From Xylona heveae TC161 (taxonomy: Eukaryota > Ascomycota > Xylonomycetes > Xylonales > Xylonaceae), in assembly GCF_001619985.1 (NCBI RefSeq), contig NW_017264196.1, positions 1,984,001-2,048,000 on the forward strand: a DNA stretch of 64,000 nt, in the 5' to 3' direction. The notes beneath the pieces were generated by a model. It saw nothing but the letters and a program-made list of their open reading frames with translations, did no database searches and was not told the origin of the DNA. The stretch's first letter is position 1, and every line of letters starts with the position of its first letter. Positions 36,411 to 48,087 of the stretch are shown here, piece by piece. The translations under genes were made by a program, and so were the position numbers.

Positions 36411-37214
36411 ATGCGTTTCTCCGTCGCTGTCATCCTTTCTGCCCTCGCGGCCGCTGTTGCTGCGCAGAGCAATGACAACCCGTTCAAGTACCCTACCGGT
36501 GGCTGGGGCTTCAAAGCTGGCTCTTCTACTGAGATTGACTGGGACCCCACTACTTCTGGCACTGTTACTATCCTCCTCCGTGAAGGCGCCAATTCTAACC
36601 TGAGCCCTGGCACTGCTATTGCTAGTATGTTTTTCAACCACTCTCTTGTTCCCTCTATCCTACGACCAGACGGCGTTCGCCGTGGCTCGTTGTTTTATAG
36701 CAAAGGCGGATAAACACAAGACTAACGCTCCTCCTTTCTTACTATAGAGAGCATTCCCAATAATGGCAAGTTCACCTGGGCCGTCCCCGCGGATACTGTC
36801 CGTGGCGCCAACTACGCTCTCGAGATCGTCGACGACCAGGACTCGAGCAAGACCAACTACTCTCCTCAATTTGTCATTGATTCCACTGTCATCGCTTCTT
36901 CTTCTTCTTCCTCGAGCGCGTCTGCTTCGTCCACTTCGGCTTCCGCTAGCTCTTCATCGGCGTCCGCCGCTTCTTCTTCTTCGTCTGCCTCTTCTTCGGC
37001 CTCCTCGTCGTCTGCTAGCTCATCAAGCACTTCGTCTGCTTCTTCGTCCAAGTCCTCCCACGCTAGCTCTACCTTGAGCAGCGCCACCAAGTCCAGCGCC
37101 ACCGCTGCTCAGACTTCTTCTCACACTGCCGCTCCTACCAACGGTGCTATTGCTCGCCAGGCTTCTATTGCCGCCCCCGTGGCTGCTGTCCTGCTCGCTG
37201 CCGTTGCTTTGTAA
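36411..37214 (+). CDS. KRE9/KNH1-type Ser-rich GPI-anchored cell wall protein
   Basis: Predicted secreted glycoprotein of the wall or plasma membrane. Exons 36411..36624 and 36748..37214 (123-bp intron, phase 1) give 226 aa. A signal peptide is clear (MRFSVAVILSALAAAVAAQ). Residues about 22-110 form the small beta domain of the KRE9/KNH1 N-terminal family: NPFKYPTGGWGFKAGSSTEI, GTVTILLREGANSNL, then IPNNGKFTWAVPADT and GANYALEIVDD. A Ser/Ala tract of about 90 residues follows, a likely O-mannosylated spacer. The last stretch ASIAAPVAAVLLAAVAL is a GPI-attachment hydrophobic tail. It shares its intron site (after coding base 214) with the gene at 42941-43960. Binding partners are unknown; related proteins affect beta-1,6-glucan. 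Confidence 0.9.
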
Positions 37215-38296
37215 TTGAGCAGTCCTTGAGAGGAGGAAAGCCGGGTATTGGGCATTATCAGCATTGAAAGACGTGTCAAATTCTTGGTCGGGATTCGGGA
37301 AATGGGGAGTCCGTGAAGAAATTTCGAAAACCTGCTGAAGCCATTCCGGTGTTTTCATTTTCTTTGCGCGGTATTATACTGTACGGGTACGACTCAAGCG
37401 TCTTCTTTTTTTTGTTCTTTTAGGTGGAAAAACCACGACATGCTTGGTTCCTATCCAAGTCTATGTTCTTTTTTTTTGGGAGAACGAAGGCCTTCCCGGG
37501 TTCCTTCTCCTTGTTTATACACTTTATTATTCTTTTTTGTCTTTTTATTACGCAGCGTAATGCATTGTAATGGATATCAGTAACTTTTCTCTACCCAAAA
37601 AGATGACTGCATTGCATTGTGATGGGTTGTACAGTACTGCTAAAAAGCTCTGGAATATGCGCCTTGCAATACAGCCAATACCCTGTACCGTCTTGTAGAC
37701 ATGGAAATACACGTGTACATGGGCCTGATATGTCACGGGCATTGAAGATATTATAATTTACAATATGCTATGATACAATATAGTATAGCGCTTCCCTATG
37801 ACGAAAGTACAGCCCTAAGGGTAACCTGATATTTGACATGATAGAAGCGGAGCAATGAGCAAGACAGTAGACTGTAGAGTGTAGGATAAAACGGTATATA
37901 ACCTTTTCCCATCTTCGTCAATGTCCTGCGACCTTTTAGTCCTGCGGCTTTTAAGTACTCTTTAGTAATGCACTATGCTGTATGGAAGTTCTGAAACACT
38001 AAAACGTGAAATATCTGATCTCCCTTGCCCCTTGCCAAAAGGATGCTACCGCGAAAAGACTTCCCCCTTACAAACGCCAAACTGGTAGGCTCCGACAAGA
38101 AAGCTGTCATGGAAACCGCAGCACAAAAGGGGCATAGGCAGATGCCTATCCAGCTTCCGCCTCGTGACGCCCACGGTGTGCGTTGACACCCATGCTGTGC
38201 GGTATCTCGGGGTTGTTAAGAAAAAAAGTGTGAGAAAAAAAGATATAGGGCATGATGCGTTTTCCGGGGAGGAAGTGACATTGGATGGGTTAGGAA
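37215..38296. other. 1.1-kb convergent intergenic region
   Basis: Lies between two convergent stop codons. AT-rich, with several T runs near 37405 and 37470. A partial echo of the 19-nt motif (GCGACCTTTTAGT) occurs near 37929 but is too short to count as a copy. No gene is supported. Confidence 0.55.
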
Positions 38297-40584
38297 TCAT
38301 GGATTGTGACCTGGAGCAACAGAAGGGCCGGGACCAGGACCGGGATCAGGACCAGGACCAGGACCAGGATTAGGACTAGGACCGGGCAAAGGTACAGGAA
38401 TGGTAAGGAAGCCGCGCTCGCCGAGAAATTTGATTGCTTGGACGACGTGCATATCTTCTTCTTCTTGTTGGCGGTCGAGGAGCTGTAGATTAAGGGGAAG
38501 ATGGAAAGTCAGTATAGAACCTTGACATTGCAGAGAATTCAAGGAAGAGGAAGAGGGAAATGACGAGAAAATGAAAAGAGGGACAAAAGAGCAGAACAAA
38601 AGAACATCAAGCGAAGGGGGCGTAAGAAACAGGGTAGAAGAGATCTCAAAGAGAGGCCAAGAAAGGGAAAGGGAAAAGGAAAGGGGGAGGAGGGGGGGAA
38701 AAACCAAGGGAAAAAGAGGGGGAGAGGTTCCGAAACGTACCCGTTGATGCAGCGTCTTCCTGCCGCCCGACTTTTCCTGCAATTGCGCTTGTCTCCGCGC
38801 GGCTTTATCCGCAGCTACCTGGGCGGCGCCGGGGGCATGTTCATGCTTAAACGCGCATTTGTTCCCGCGTTTACATCCGCCTGAGCGGGAGAAATACTTG
38901 CATACTTGTTCGCGCTTTTCGCGTTTGGGCGGGGGTACGCGTTCGGGACCACCAGTGCGACGGGTAGATGTTTCCTCTGGTGCGGAGGCATCAGAGTCGG
39001 AAGCAGCATCTTCATCCTCGTCTGATGAAGATCCGCTGGAGGAAGTCTCGTCTTCGTCTGGCGAAGGTTCCGTGGAAGAGGAGGAGATGGAGAGGTCGCT
39101 GATATCTGAAGATGCGTCGGAGACGTTGCCGTCGTCATTGTCGACATTGTGACTGGTTTCGGCGGGCTTAGATTGACTTTCTAGCCGTGGCTCGGAGATA
39201 TGGGGAGATTCGGGTATCGGGATCGGTTCTGGGGCAGGTGGTTGAAGGGGTGTATTTCCGTCGGTAGTGCCAGAGGTGGGGATGGTAGCAGCACTGTCGG
39301 GTATGGTCCAGCCGGCAGACGGATCTGCAGGGTTGCCAATGAGTTTGGCTTCCAGATTATCGAGAAGAGGATTCGCCTCCGAGTCCTGTTCGTCTTTTCT
39401 GAGCTTCTTTCTTCGTCGTTTTTCAGCCTTGACTCGCGCCTTTGCAGCGGCTTGCTCTGGTGGTATCTCCTTTTCTTTACGCTGCTTGTTGCGCGCTTGT
39501 AGTGCTTCTTTGCGCTTTTGTTTGGCTTCTTCGAGAATTCGCTGCTGCTGGGATTTCTTCTCCTCGACGCGCTTCTGGGTGGGGTATCGTTTTCGTCGTT
39601 CCTCGATCCATGCTGCTAGGTCGGTGGGATTGTTGAGAGTAGAAGTTTGGCCGCGGTAGGTGAATTGGAGTCTGCGTAATAAGCTGTGGTTAGTTCCTTT
39701 ACATCATTCATAGCTGGAAGGGAAAGGGTGTATTACTTCTCGGCTGGCACAGCAGCCCCGGAAAATGCAGCCTCTTCATCAACGTCTTCTTCGCTCTCCT
39801 CGTGCTCTTCTCCTCGCGGAGTCAAGCCAAGTAAATTAAATTTCCGCCTCTTGTGGCTCTGCTTGTTATCTGAAGCTTCCGGCGCCGGCGGTTTAAGCGG
39901 CAGAGGGGCGCCAAAACTGGGCACAGCTGGTGGTGCTTTTGGCTTTGGCACTGCGCTTCCATGAGAACGTTTCCCACCTCTGGGAGCGTGGTCGTTGCCG
40001 GGGGTTCGAAAAGCATTGTACGGAGCGTTGGCCGGGTAGTTTTGGTCGTAGCCCATATGCATAGGCGTATAAGCCGGGACAGACTGCGTAGCTGCTGGCC
40101 ATGATGGCGGTGTGTATATATTTGTATTGTTGTGTAATGGCTGAGAGCTTGCACCGTAGGGTAGAGGCACGTTGCTGTATCCGGGGACCCCATTTTGCGC
40201 ACTGACGGTCTGCGACGCATACTGCTGAGGAAAATTTGTCGGAGGATATGGACCGGTTGGAGTCGCTTGTGGGGATGTAGCAGGCGGAAAACCAGTATGC
40301 GGATAGCGTGTATGTGGATATGTCGGAGGTTGTGCGTTCAATGTAGACGGAGCTGCATATCCAGAAGATCTCTGTGCGGTGAACGCACCACCACGACCTC
40401 CATAGCTTGTGCCTCTTGAGAACCCATGCCCATCGCCTCTACCCCGACCTCGATTGCCTCTTGCGCCTTGTCCACCACGGTTCCCAAAATTATTTCGCCG
40501 CTGGGTGTTATTGTTTTGGTCTGGGCCGGCAGCTTTCGGAGGTGGGGGCGGAGGAGGAGGAAAAGTAAAATTGTTGGAGCTCAT
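38297..40584 (-). CDS. NUFIP1/RSA1-like snoRNP assembly factor with CCCH finger
   Basis: Homologue of human NUFIP1 and yeast Rsa1, platform proteins for box C/D snoRNP assembly. Exons 40584..39737, 39671..38741 and 38482..38297 (minus) give 654 aa. The ATG at 40584 is used; ten further upstream codons are open but start with TTG. The N-terminus has a Pro8 run, then Asn/Gly/Arg-rich RGG-like repeats. The conserved NUFIP1 core starts at the exon 1/2 joint, LQFTYRGQTSTLNNPTDL then AAWIEERRKRYPT, followed by a long basic helix. An acidic Ser/Asp/Glu region precedes a CCCH finger, CKYFSRSGGCKRGNKCAFKH (C-x8-C-x5-C-x3-H). Exon 3 has RQQEEEDMHVVQAIKFLGER and ends in a Gly-Pro repeat. The 258-bp second intron is strongly pyrimidine-rich on the coding strand. 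It is divergent from RPC25. Confidence 0.92.
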
Positions 40585-41005
40585 GTCCTTAGCATGGCTA
40601 GAGGAAGACGACAATATATTTGAGCTGATCTGCGTAGCGGTTCAAGTGCTTCGCCAGGAATTCATATAAAGTGAAGGCAATAACGCTGTGTACTTTAGCA
40701 ATGTTTGCGACTTGGAAATCTTAGAGCGAATCTGATTCTGGGGTGCATCTTCGGCTGAACATTTCTCCGACCCCGGATCATCTTTTTCTACCGGGGTGCT
40801 CCCAAGGCCAATACATGATTGAGACTGAAACTATATCTAAAAGAGAGAAATCCAAAAATTTGCGGCCTTATTCGGGACTTTTCATTTGCCCAATGTCTCT
40901 ATGAGATGAAAAGCGACGATTCATGACGAGAAGATTCTGTTACGCTGACTCGATGAACTCCGCCTGAGCTTGCCCTAACCTCCGACTCTCCCGCCATCTC
41001 ACAAA
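40585..41005. promoter_or_regulatory. Shared divergent promoter, NUFIP1-like gene and rpc25
   Basis: 421 bp separate two head-to-head genes for RNA biogenesis (snoRNP assembly and RNA polymerase III). Co-regulation is an inference from layout only; no specific element is identified. Confidence 0.6.
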
Positions 41006-42338
41006 ATGTTTATTCTTGTATGTCCAGTGGAATTGTTTGACTTCTTGTTGATTACAGACTGCTAATGTGCTATAGACTACAATATCTGACTTGGTGAAGA
41101 TTTCGCCGGCAGACTTCTCCAAGCCCAGCATCCAGGCAATAGAAGACAATATCAATGCCAAATATGCCAACAAGGTAAGTCAAGTTTCCAACCGTTTAGC
41201 TATCTGCATGTTCGAAATGATTCTTACGCAGACACATATAGGTCATCCAAAAAGTTGGTCTATGTATATCTTTGTACGACATTCTGTCAGCGTCTGAAGG
41301 AAATATCGGGCACATGACCGGCATCGTCAACGTCAATGGTTAGTCTAGCAGGCTTCAGAATTCTTAAACTCTTATGTTTTTCAAGTTTTCCTTGATGTTC
41401 TCGTCTTTTGTCTTCCAATGTATATCCCTATTGTGTACACATTTGTTTATTCGTCTATCATGCTGCTTCGAGCTTTTGCCTTGTCCAGAAAGCTAACTCA
41501 TCCAGTCGAATTCCGCATGATTGTATTCCGGCCATTCAAAGGCGAAATCCTAAACGGGAAGATTAGCAGCTCATCACCGGCTGGCATTAGGAGTAGGTCA
41601 CCCATGTTTGGCTCTTCCCGGTCGTTTCCAGCTGTCTTATTTGTACTGAGGTCTTCATGGCCAACGGCAACTGGCAGCTCCTGAGCCCTTTTCTCCATTC
41701 AGAAGTCATGCGTCCATAAGACCCTCCTGCTAACCAGACGCAGTACGACTAGATTTCTTCGACGACATTTTCGTCCCGCCACATCTCTTATTCGACGGAT
41801 CAGTATTGTATGTCCTGTCCTAAGTTTCCCCTATATTCTTCAAGAAACCCCTCCACTTGAAGCGATTACCTTCTTTACCGACAAGCCTCCTGGTTGTGCA
41901 TCTTCCTCCATACGGCTGCATATAGCTAACCACGCCTTACTTTGGCCAAACAACAGTGACCACCGGGAAGCGGTATTCATCTGGCGCACCGAAGACGGCG
42001 CCGAGCTCTTCTTCGACAAGAATGAGACCGTGCGATTCCGAGTGGAGGCCGAGTTCTGGAACGATCAATCTCCCGTGGGGCCGGGATCATTAGAAGCTCA
42101 GGCTAACGGGGGTGAGAATGGTCACGGGTCAAGGAAAAGCCCGTATGTGATTGAGGTATGTCGATGAAATCATCTTTACTTCCTGGTTTTTAATGAATTT
42201 TCTTGTTCCCCGATCCTTATTTTGTATGGGTCGGGGATTTAATGAAAGTAAGATTATTATCGGATGTTAGACCGGAGATTGATTGTTGTCTAGGCATCAA
42301 TGTCCCAAGGTGGTTTGGGGCCGACGTTATGGTGGTAA
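41006..42338 (+). CDS. rpc25: RNA polymerase III subunit RPC25 (Rpc8)
   Basis: Stalk subunit of Pol III, partner of RPC17, needed for initiation. Seven exons (41006..41017, 41076..41174, 41242..41338, 41506..41592, 41744..41807, 41957..42155, 42294..42338) join in phase to 200 aa. The first exon codes only MFIL. Landmarks are TTISDLVKISPADFSKPSI, NINAKYANKVIQKVGLCISL, VEFRMIVFRPFKGEILNGKI, LDFFDDIFVPPHLLFDGSVF, AVFIWRTEDGAELFFDKNE, VRFRVEAEFWND and the ending SMSQGGLGPTLWW. This is the SHS2/Rpb7 N-terminal domain plus the Rpc25 OB domain, at the family's usual length. All introns have GT-AG ends. No track-length ORF covers the gene, so it is easily missed by ORF calling. Confidence 0.97.
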
Positions 42339-42940
42339 ATACGACAAAAAGAACAAGGATATTTTTGCATCATTTCAAAAGGACATAGAGGATAACTATG
42401 ATTATACTACGGAGTTACTGTTCACGAATCAATTTTTTTTACCGGGTCATCATTTGAACGTGGCTTGCTTTCATTTCAAACTCAAACTTGCATCACTCAA
42501 GAGATCATCAACTCTACTGATAAAATTAAAACTTTTCATTAGACTTGTCCGGGTACTGCTCTCAGGCGTACACGCGGCGCCTGCATCCTATGCGATATCC
42601 ATTAGGCTATAAAATGCACAGCAGCAGCTGCTGCTGCTGGAAGGGCCCCTTCATCCACTAGTCATAAAGCATGGCTAATCTGAAAAATCGCTGCAATGAA
42701 TTGATAATTCTTCGTCAAGGAATTTTCGTATTCTCGGGTGCGCCCACTAAAGTAAACGCGCAATCGTGGCTCGTATTCAACCGTCAGTCTCTAGGGAATT
42801 AAAAAAAAGCATACAGAGAAAGAAACTAATAGGGCTGAGCTGTATGCACGTGGTTTGGGGTCCATGAGCATTGTCAGCTGCAGCAAAGAAGAGAATTGCA
42901 AACTGGGGATCCAACTTCAGTCAACACACCAAAGACCATT
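42339..42940. other. 0.6-kb convergent intergenic region
   Basis: 3' ends of rpc25 and the second GPI-protein gene. A CAGCAGCAG/CTGCTGCTG perfect inverted repeat at about 42621-42638 can form a hairpin. No gene is supported. Confidence 0.6.
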
Positions 42941-43960
42941 CTAGTTGAGGTAAGTCAGAGCGGCGACAGCACAAGCCACCAGAGCCAAGGGGCTGGCGTA
43001 GCCAACAACGGTCGCACCATTGGTCTGGTTCGGCTTCGAGGAGCTCGACGTCTGAGTACCGCTTGAGCCAGTACCCGAGCTAGCAGCACCAGACGAGGAG
43101 CTGGTCTCGGTTGTGGTGGTGGATGCAGTCGAGGTCTTGCTCGTGGTGAGAGTGGCGCTCGAGAGGGTCGTGTTTCTCGGAATAGAGGACACGCCGGTGC
43201 CGCTCGGGTTCGCAATGCCAGAGGTGGCATTCTGAACCGCAGAGCCATACGAGGCAAGAATCGAATGAACAATGGAGTAGACGGACGAGGTTGACGCGGC
43301 AGGAGCGGTGGTGCTCAGAGAAGCGGCCGACGTGACGGATGCAACCAACGAGGTGGCAGATTCGACCTCGGAGCTCAGCGAAGCGGCAACGGAGCTGAGA
43401 CCAGCAGACGTCGAGCCGGGCTTTGCAGTGGTAGGGTCAGAGGAAGCAGTTGTGGTGGTAGAGGCCGCCGCAGCCTTAGGCGCACCACCAGCAAGACTGA
43501 ACTCGCCCGAGTAATTGTCCTCTGAGCCCTGCTTGATCTCCAAGGCATAGTCATCACCGTTGATCAAGGTGGTCGATGGGGTCCAAACGAAAACGCCACC
43601 AGACGCACCATCTACAATGTCGCGTTAGCAAGTTTGGTTCTTCCCAGTCGCGCCAGCGAGAGTCCACAGAAGCGTGTCTGAAGCTTACCAGTAATAGTCT
43701 CAACGGTGTCAAGATTAGAAGGATCGCCCTTCCTCAAGATGATAGTCACGGGCTATTTGCATCAATCAGCGGTTGTGGTCGTCGACCTTGATGCCTAAGA
43801 TATTGCTTACCTGGCTCAGATCGCCGCCATCCCACGCGAGGGTAGTGGGGGTACCGGCCACAACCAAAGACGGGTTGAAGGTAAACTTGAGGTTACTCTG
43901 AGCGAGAGCCACGCCGACGAGGACGGTAGAGACCGCGAGGAGAGACTTGAGGTAATGCAT
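42941..43960 (-). CDS. KRE9/KNH1-type Ser/Thr-rich GPI-anchored protein, second copy
   Basis: Exons 43960..43811, 43752..43689 and 43611..42941 (minus; introns 58 and 77 bp) give 294 aa. The protein opens with a signal peptide (MHYLKSLLAVSTVLVGVALA). The KRE9/KNH1-like domain follows: FTFNPSLVVAGTPTTLAWDG, VTIILRKGDPSNL, GGVFVWTPSTTLINGDDYAL and SEDNYSGEFSL. A Ser/Thr/Ala tail of about 180 residues with NAT/NTT sequons follows. The terminal hydrophobic stretch VGYASPLALVACAVAALTYL is a GPI signal. Its second intron falls after coding base 214 in phase 1, exactly as in the gene at 36411-37214; the first intron is extra. A wall-assembly or surface role is inferred from the family. Confidence 0.9.
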
Positions 43961-45748
43961 TTTCAGAAGAAGGATGCTTGAGAATGTATGCTAGAACGTG
44001 TGCCGAAGTTGATAACTCTAGGTCAAGACTGTCAGACGAGTGGAGAAAACGTGGAGAGAGGAATGCGAGATATTAAAGATGGCAGCCAAGGGAGAAAATG
44101 GGGGTGGCGGGAAGTGGAGGACCAGATCTTACACTGTAGTTCAAAAAGGATGCCGAGTAGAATACAGTATTAAGTTGAGGGGGCTGTAACGCTGCAAGGA
44201 CTGGTAACACAAAAATGCGATGATGGAAGAAGATGAAGAAAAAGAGAAGAATGGGAAATGAAGGGGATGGGAAGGGGAGTTATGTAGGCATTCGGAGGCG
44301 ACGAGAATCAACACGCTAGCGAAATCTCAAAACATATGAGTCGGCAGGTGCACACCTCACACAAGCAACAAAACAATGAGATGGCAGCGGTTTAGGAAGC
44401 CGCCATTGGAACCATGGGAAAGAGCGGACGCTTTGGCAGGAGCCGCACCTCCGTCATTCCTTCCCCAGCCTTGGACAAACCCATGATTTCTACGAGGGAG
44501 TGTAGAATACAGCACAAGATTTTCATCAAGATGATGTTGATAATGATAATGACGATGAACAAATGGTCTTTGCGCGCGCAATGGAATCATCAGGTTGATA
44601 GGGCACGCACGATGGACAGGGGACGTTTGGAGCCAAAGCAAGTCTAGTGCCAGCTGGCTAGTCGCGACGGCCAAAAGCTAAATCTTGGTAGCGTTCGGGT
44701 GCCTACCGAGCTTCATCGCACCTCTATCCTGTACGGATTGTTATGCTTTTCTCTCACTGCCTTTAAGTAACCCATCTTATTGCTTTCAAGCTTGATCAGG
44801 TTGCAGTATAATTGAACGGGAGCCCATTGGATAATGTTATAAGCAGTTGGTGGCTGTTTTAATGGGGGAAAAACGAAATTGCTCATGTTTTAGAATCTGG
44901 GTTCTGGGGCGGTCAAGCCCTTTCCTGCTGTGGCCAAGAACTAATCTGCCTTAACGTAATTTCGTGGCGCATCGGCAATGACCACAGTAAAGGGCCTTCC
45001 CTTTCAATAGTTGCCCTCATGGAAATTGATGAATAAAACCCTTTACTACAAGTATTGAGGATGCGCGTGGTTAAATCGACTACCATGGCCACGACTGGGG
45101 CCATTTGTCCAAACTATATGATATGGCCTGGCCCCGTCGCTTGTTTAGATCTACCTACAGTATGATCCGTCGCTTTGATCCTTGCCAGACCCAGGTGGAC
45201 CTTGTCGTCATATTTGATGGAAATTTTCACCAACCTAACGACGCAAAAAGCATGACAGAAAACCATTATACTCGGTAATAGAACCTCTCTTCGCCTTTTG
45301 CCACAATGCTGCGCCACTGTCCAATATTTCAGGTTCCGTAGACCCAGAAAGGGCCGTTCGAGACAGCGTATGCCAAGCCCTACCGACATGATCCCCTTGA
45401 CTGACAGGAAATTACCCTCATTTCCAGCGAACCAATAGCCTTTCTGGAATATCTTGGATATACCTAGGTCATGTGGTACAGCAATAATGTAGGATCTGGT
45501 AGGTAAGGTATAAAACTATACCATATTGTGCTCAATGGTACCTGCGTGGACCAACAAGCAAGGGGGACGACATGACGTTTGAGACAGTTCAGGAACAGGC
45601 AATGCCAAGCGAACCATGCACGGACCATGCACTCGGTTAATCTTCCACATGAGGTCATGCAGCTGTAAGAGTAAGTTAACCAAGTTACTGTGTTTGATGT
45701 CTTAGTCCATCTTTTTCGCGTCAAGTCTCGTGATTTTCACTCTTCATC
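43961..45748. promoter_or_regulatory. 1.8-kb divergent intergenic region
   Basis: Between head-to-head starts of the GPI-protein gene and the SET-MYND gene. About 44210-44280 is purine-rich on the plus strand (pyrimidine-rich for the leftward gene), matching a leader. No supported gene. Confidence 0.5.
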
Positions 45749-47569
45749 ATGTCTTTGGATGAGCAAAATGATTGCGTCTTTTATTCAGCATCGGCTGGCG
45801 ATGCTGGGATTGGGCTTTTCGCTGCCGAGCCCATCTCCCCGGGCCAAGAGGTCCTGTCGATCCGGAGACCCTTGATCGAAGTTGTCGAGACGAGCAGGCT
45901 CAAGGATACTTGCTCTAATTGCTTTGCATGGGTACCCAAGTCTCCCATCAACTCCAGAGGAAGCCGACTAGAAGGCGTAAAGCTCAAGCAATGTACTGGA
46001 TGTCGAACAGTGGCATACTGTGGCAAGGTAAGTGCTTATGATGTTTGCTCATGTGTCGCCCGTTCATGCAAATAAATATTTTGAGCGTTTTGGCTTTTGC
46101 GTCTAGCACAATCCTGAGAGCGCGTTTCTGGAATCAAGAGGATTTTTTTTTTTTTTGTTGAATATGTTTGCAATGATTCTCTTTGATCGTTGGATTATTG
46201 TCTTCTTCCGTTTTCTCGCCCTATCTGCTTGAGATTTAGTTTCATGATCATAAGAGAAGTAAATGAAACCCTGACAATTTCGATACAGGCATGCCAGACA
46301 GAATCCTGGAAGACCCGCCACAAGTATGAGTGCAAGCTATTTGCAAAAGTATTCCCTAACATTTTCCCAACCGCTCTCCGAGCTGTTTTGCAGCTTCTCC
46401 TTCTTCGGGAAAAAGGTGCATGGTCAGAAACCGAGTGGCAGTCCGTTCTAAGGCTCCAGGACCATGTTGATGACTTTCGGCGAGCTGGAAAGTCATGGCA
46501 GAGTATCGCACTCATGTCGAAAGGCGCACATGTCTACTCTGGTACAAGTCTCCGTGAAGATCATGTTCAGGCGCTCTTGGGACGAGTATGATATATTCCC
46601 CATAGATCATGTCAACCAAAGATGCTGATATACGATATCCAGGTTTTGACCAACTCTCTGACCCTTGTCACGCCAACTTATGATCCCGTTGGAATTTGTT
46701 TGGATCCCTTGGCAGCTTCGTCGAACCACTCGTGTGAATACAACACCGTCGTCACTTTTGACGGCCCGCAGGTGTCGATGCGGTCTCTCCGAGACATTCC
46801 CAAAGATGAAGAGATAACAATATCTTATATTGACTGTACCAATTCGATATCCATTCGTCAGTCAGAGCTCTCCAAACGCTATTTCTTCACCTGCAATTGT
46901 CCCAAATGTACCAGTGGCCCGACTCAAAGGGAAGATGTGTTCCTCAACACAGAAATCAGCCGGTCAGAAGCTGAGGCTGCTGAAGCTGAAGGTTTCTCCC
47001 TCTTGGAGGATGCAAATCAATCTGCTGATCATCTGACTGCATTTAACAAGCTCGAGTACGCAATGCAGTTTATGCGGAAGCGTTCCCATTTATGGTCATT
47101 TGATAGACAGCCCTGGCCATCGATGCGTCAGCGGATGAGCGTCAGCTGTATCTCCCTTGGGAAATGGGACTTGGCCCTCGGCCATTCCCTGAGGACATAC
47201 TTTGACGTTGATCCCATTCTATTCCCTCCACCTTTTCATCCGGTGCGCTTGGTCCATAAGTGGACCTTGACAATGCTTGTCTTGCATATTTCTCAGTTGT
47301 CTGCCGAAAAGGACCCTTCGGTTGAGAGGCTCCAGGATTTGGATCTCAATTACGGAAAGATTATATGGGGATTGATGATTGAAGTGGAGAATAATGTCGA
47401 CCTCAGTCATGGACCAAAGAGTACATTTGCCGGTATTGTGAAGGAGAAATTCGAAGAGATCCGGACAGACATGACAAGAAAGGATAACGCTAAGCTTCAC
47501 TTCAGCCGGGATGACCTTGATGCAGAATGGAAGAAGCTGAGAGAGGTGGCCAGTCAATTGGGGACCTAG
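45749..47569 (+). CDS. SET and MYND domain protein (SMYD-like lysine methyltransferase)
   Basis: Predicted SAM-dependent protein lysine methyltransferase. Exons 45749..46027, 46289..46585 and 46643..47569 give 500 aa. The split SET domain begins at GIGLFAAEPISPGQEVLSI. It is interrupted by a MYND zinc module (CSNC, then LKQCTGCRTVAYCGK joined across the 261-bp intron to ACQTESWKTRHKYEC), giving the expected Cys/His ligands. SET then resumes with SSNHSCEYNTVVTFDGPQVS, the NHSC cofactor motif, RDIPKDEEITISYID with the catalytic Tyr, and the post-SET FTCNCPKCTSG. The C-terminal 270 residues are helical and resemble the SMYD TPR-like region. Length matches fungal SMYD-type proteins. The first intron has a run of 15 T and may be less efficiently spliced. 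The substrate is unknown. Confidence 0.93.
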
Positions 47570-48087
47570 CGCCTTCACGGCTTATTATCTCCATGGCGTT
47601 GCGTTGAGCTGCCATCTGGAATTCAAAACCTTGTGGCCTCAATTATACGGCTCGAGCAGCACTGGCCTGGGAGGTTGGCATCCGCTGAGACCCCTTCTCT
47701 TGTTGGGCCTTTTTTTTTGGCGATGCTTTTTACCTTGACCTTCACTGCACTATCCAATCAGACTAGTCGGTGATGATGTCGTCCTGAAAGGCTAGCTGCT
47801 ACAGTCACATTTGCACCTTTTTTGCCGCTTTCGACACATAATTATTCGTCCAGGCGTCCCAAACGGTGCGTTTTTGATTCCGCCATGTTCTCTGGGCGGA
47901 AGTTTGCATCACACAGACCACCCCAGGACGACTATTTAATCCCCCTTCCTCGCCCCCCTCGGACTCGGTTCATCTTCTCTACTTTCGTCTCATCCGCGCT
48001 CAATCTTTTGCTTTGAGCCAACTGCATTTGCATCTCTTTCTCTTCCCCAAATTCTTCTCAATTTCTCGTTGCACTTAGTCAATCAAA
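47570..48087. other. Intergenic with CT-rich promoter
   Basis: The SET-MYND 3' end, then a likely promoter for 48088: a TATTTAAT word near 47934 is TATA-like and 48000-48080 is pyrimidine-rich, ending directly before the ATG context CAATCAAAATGCC. Confidence 0.6.
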
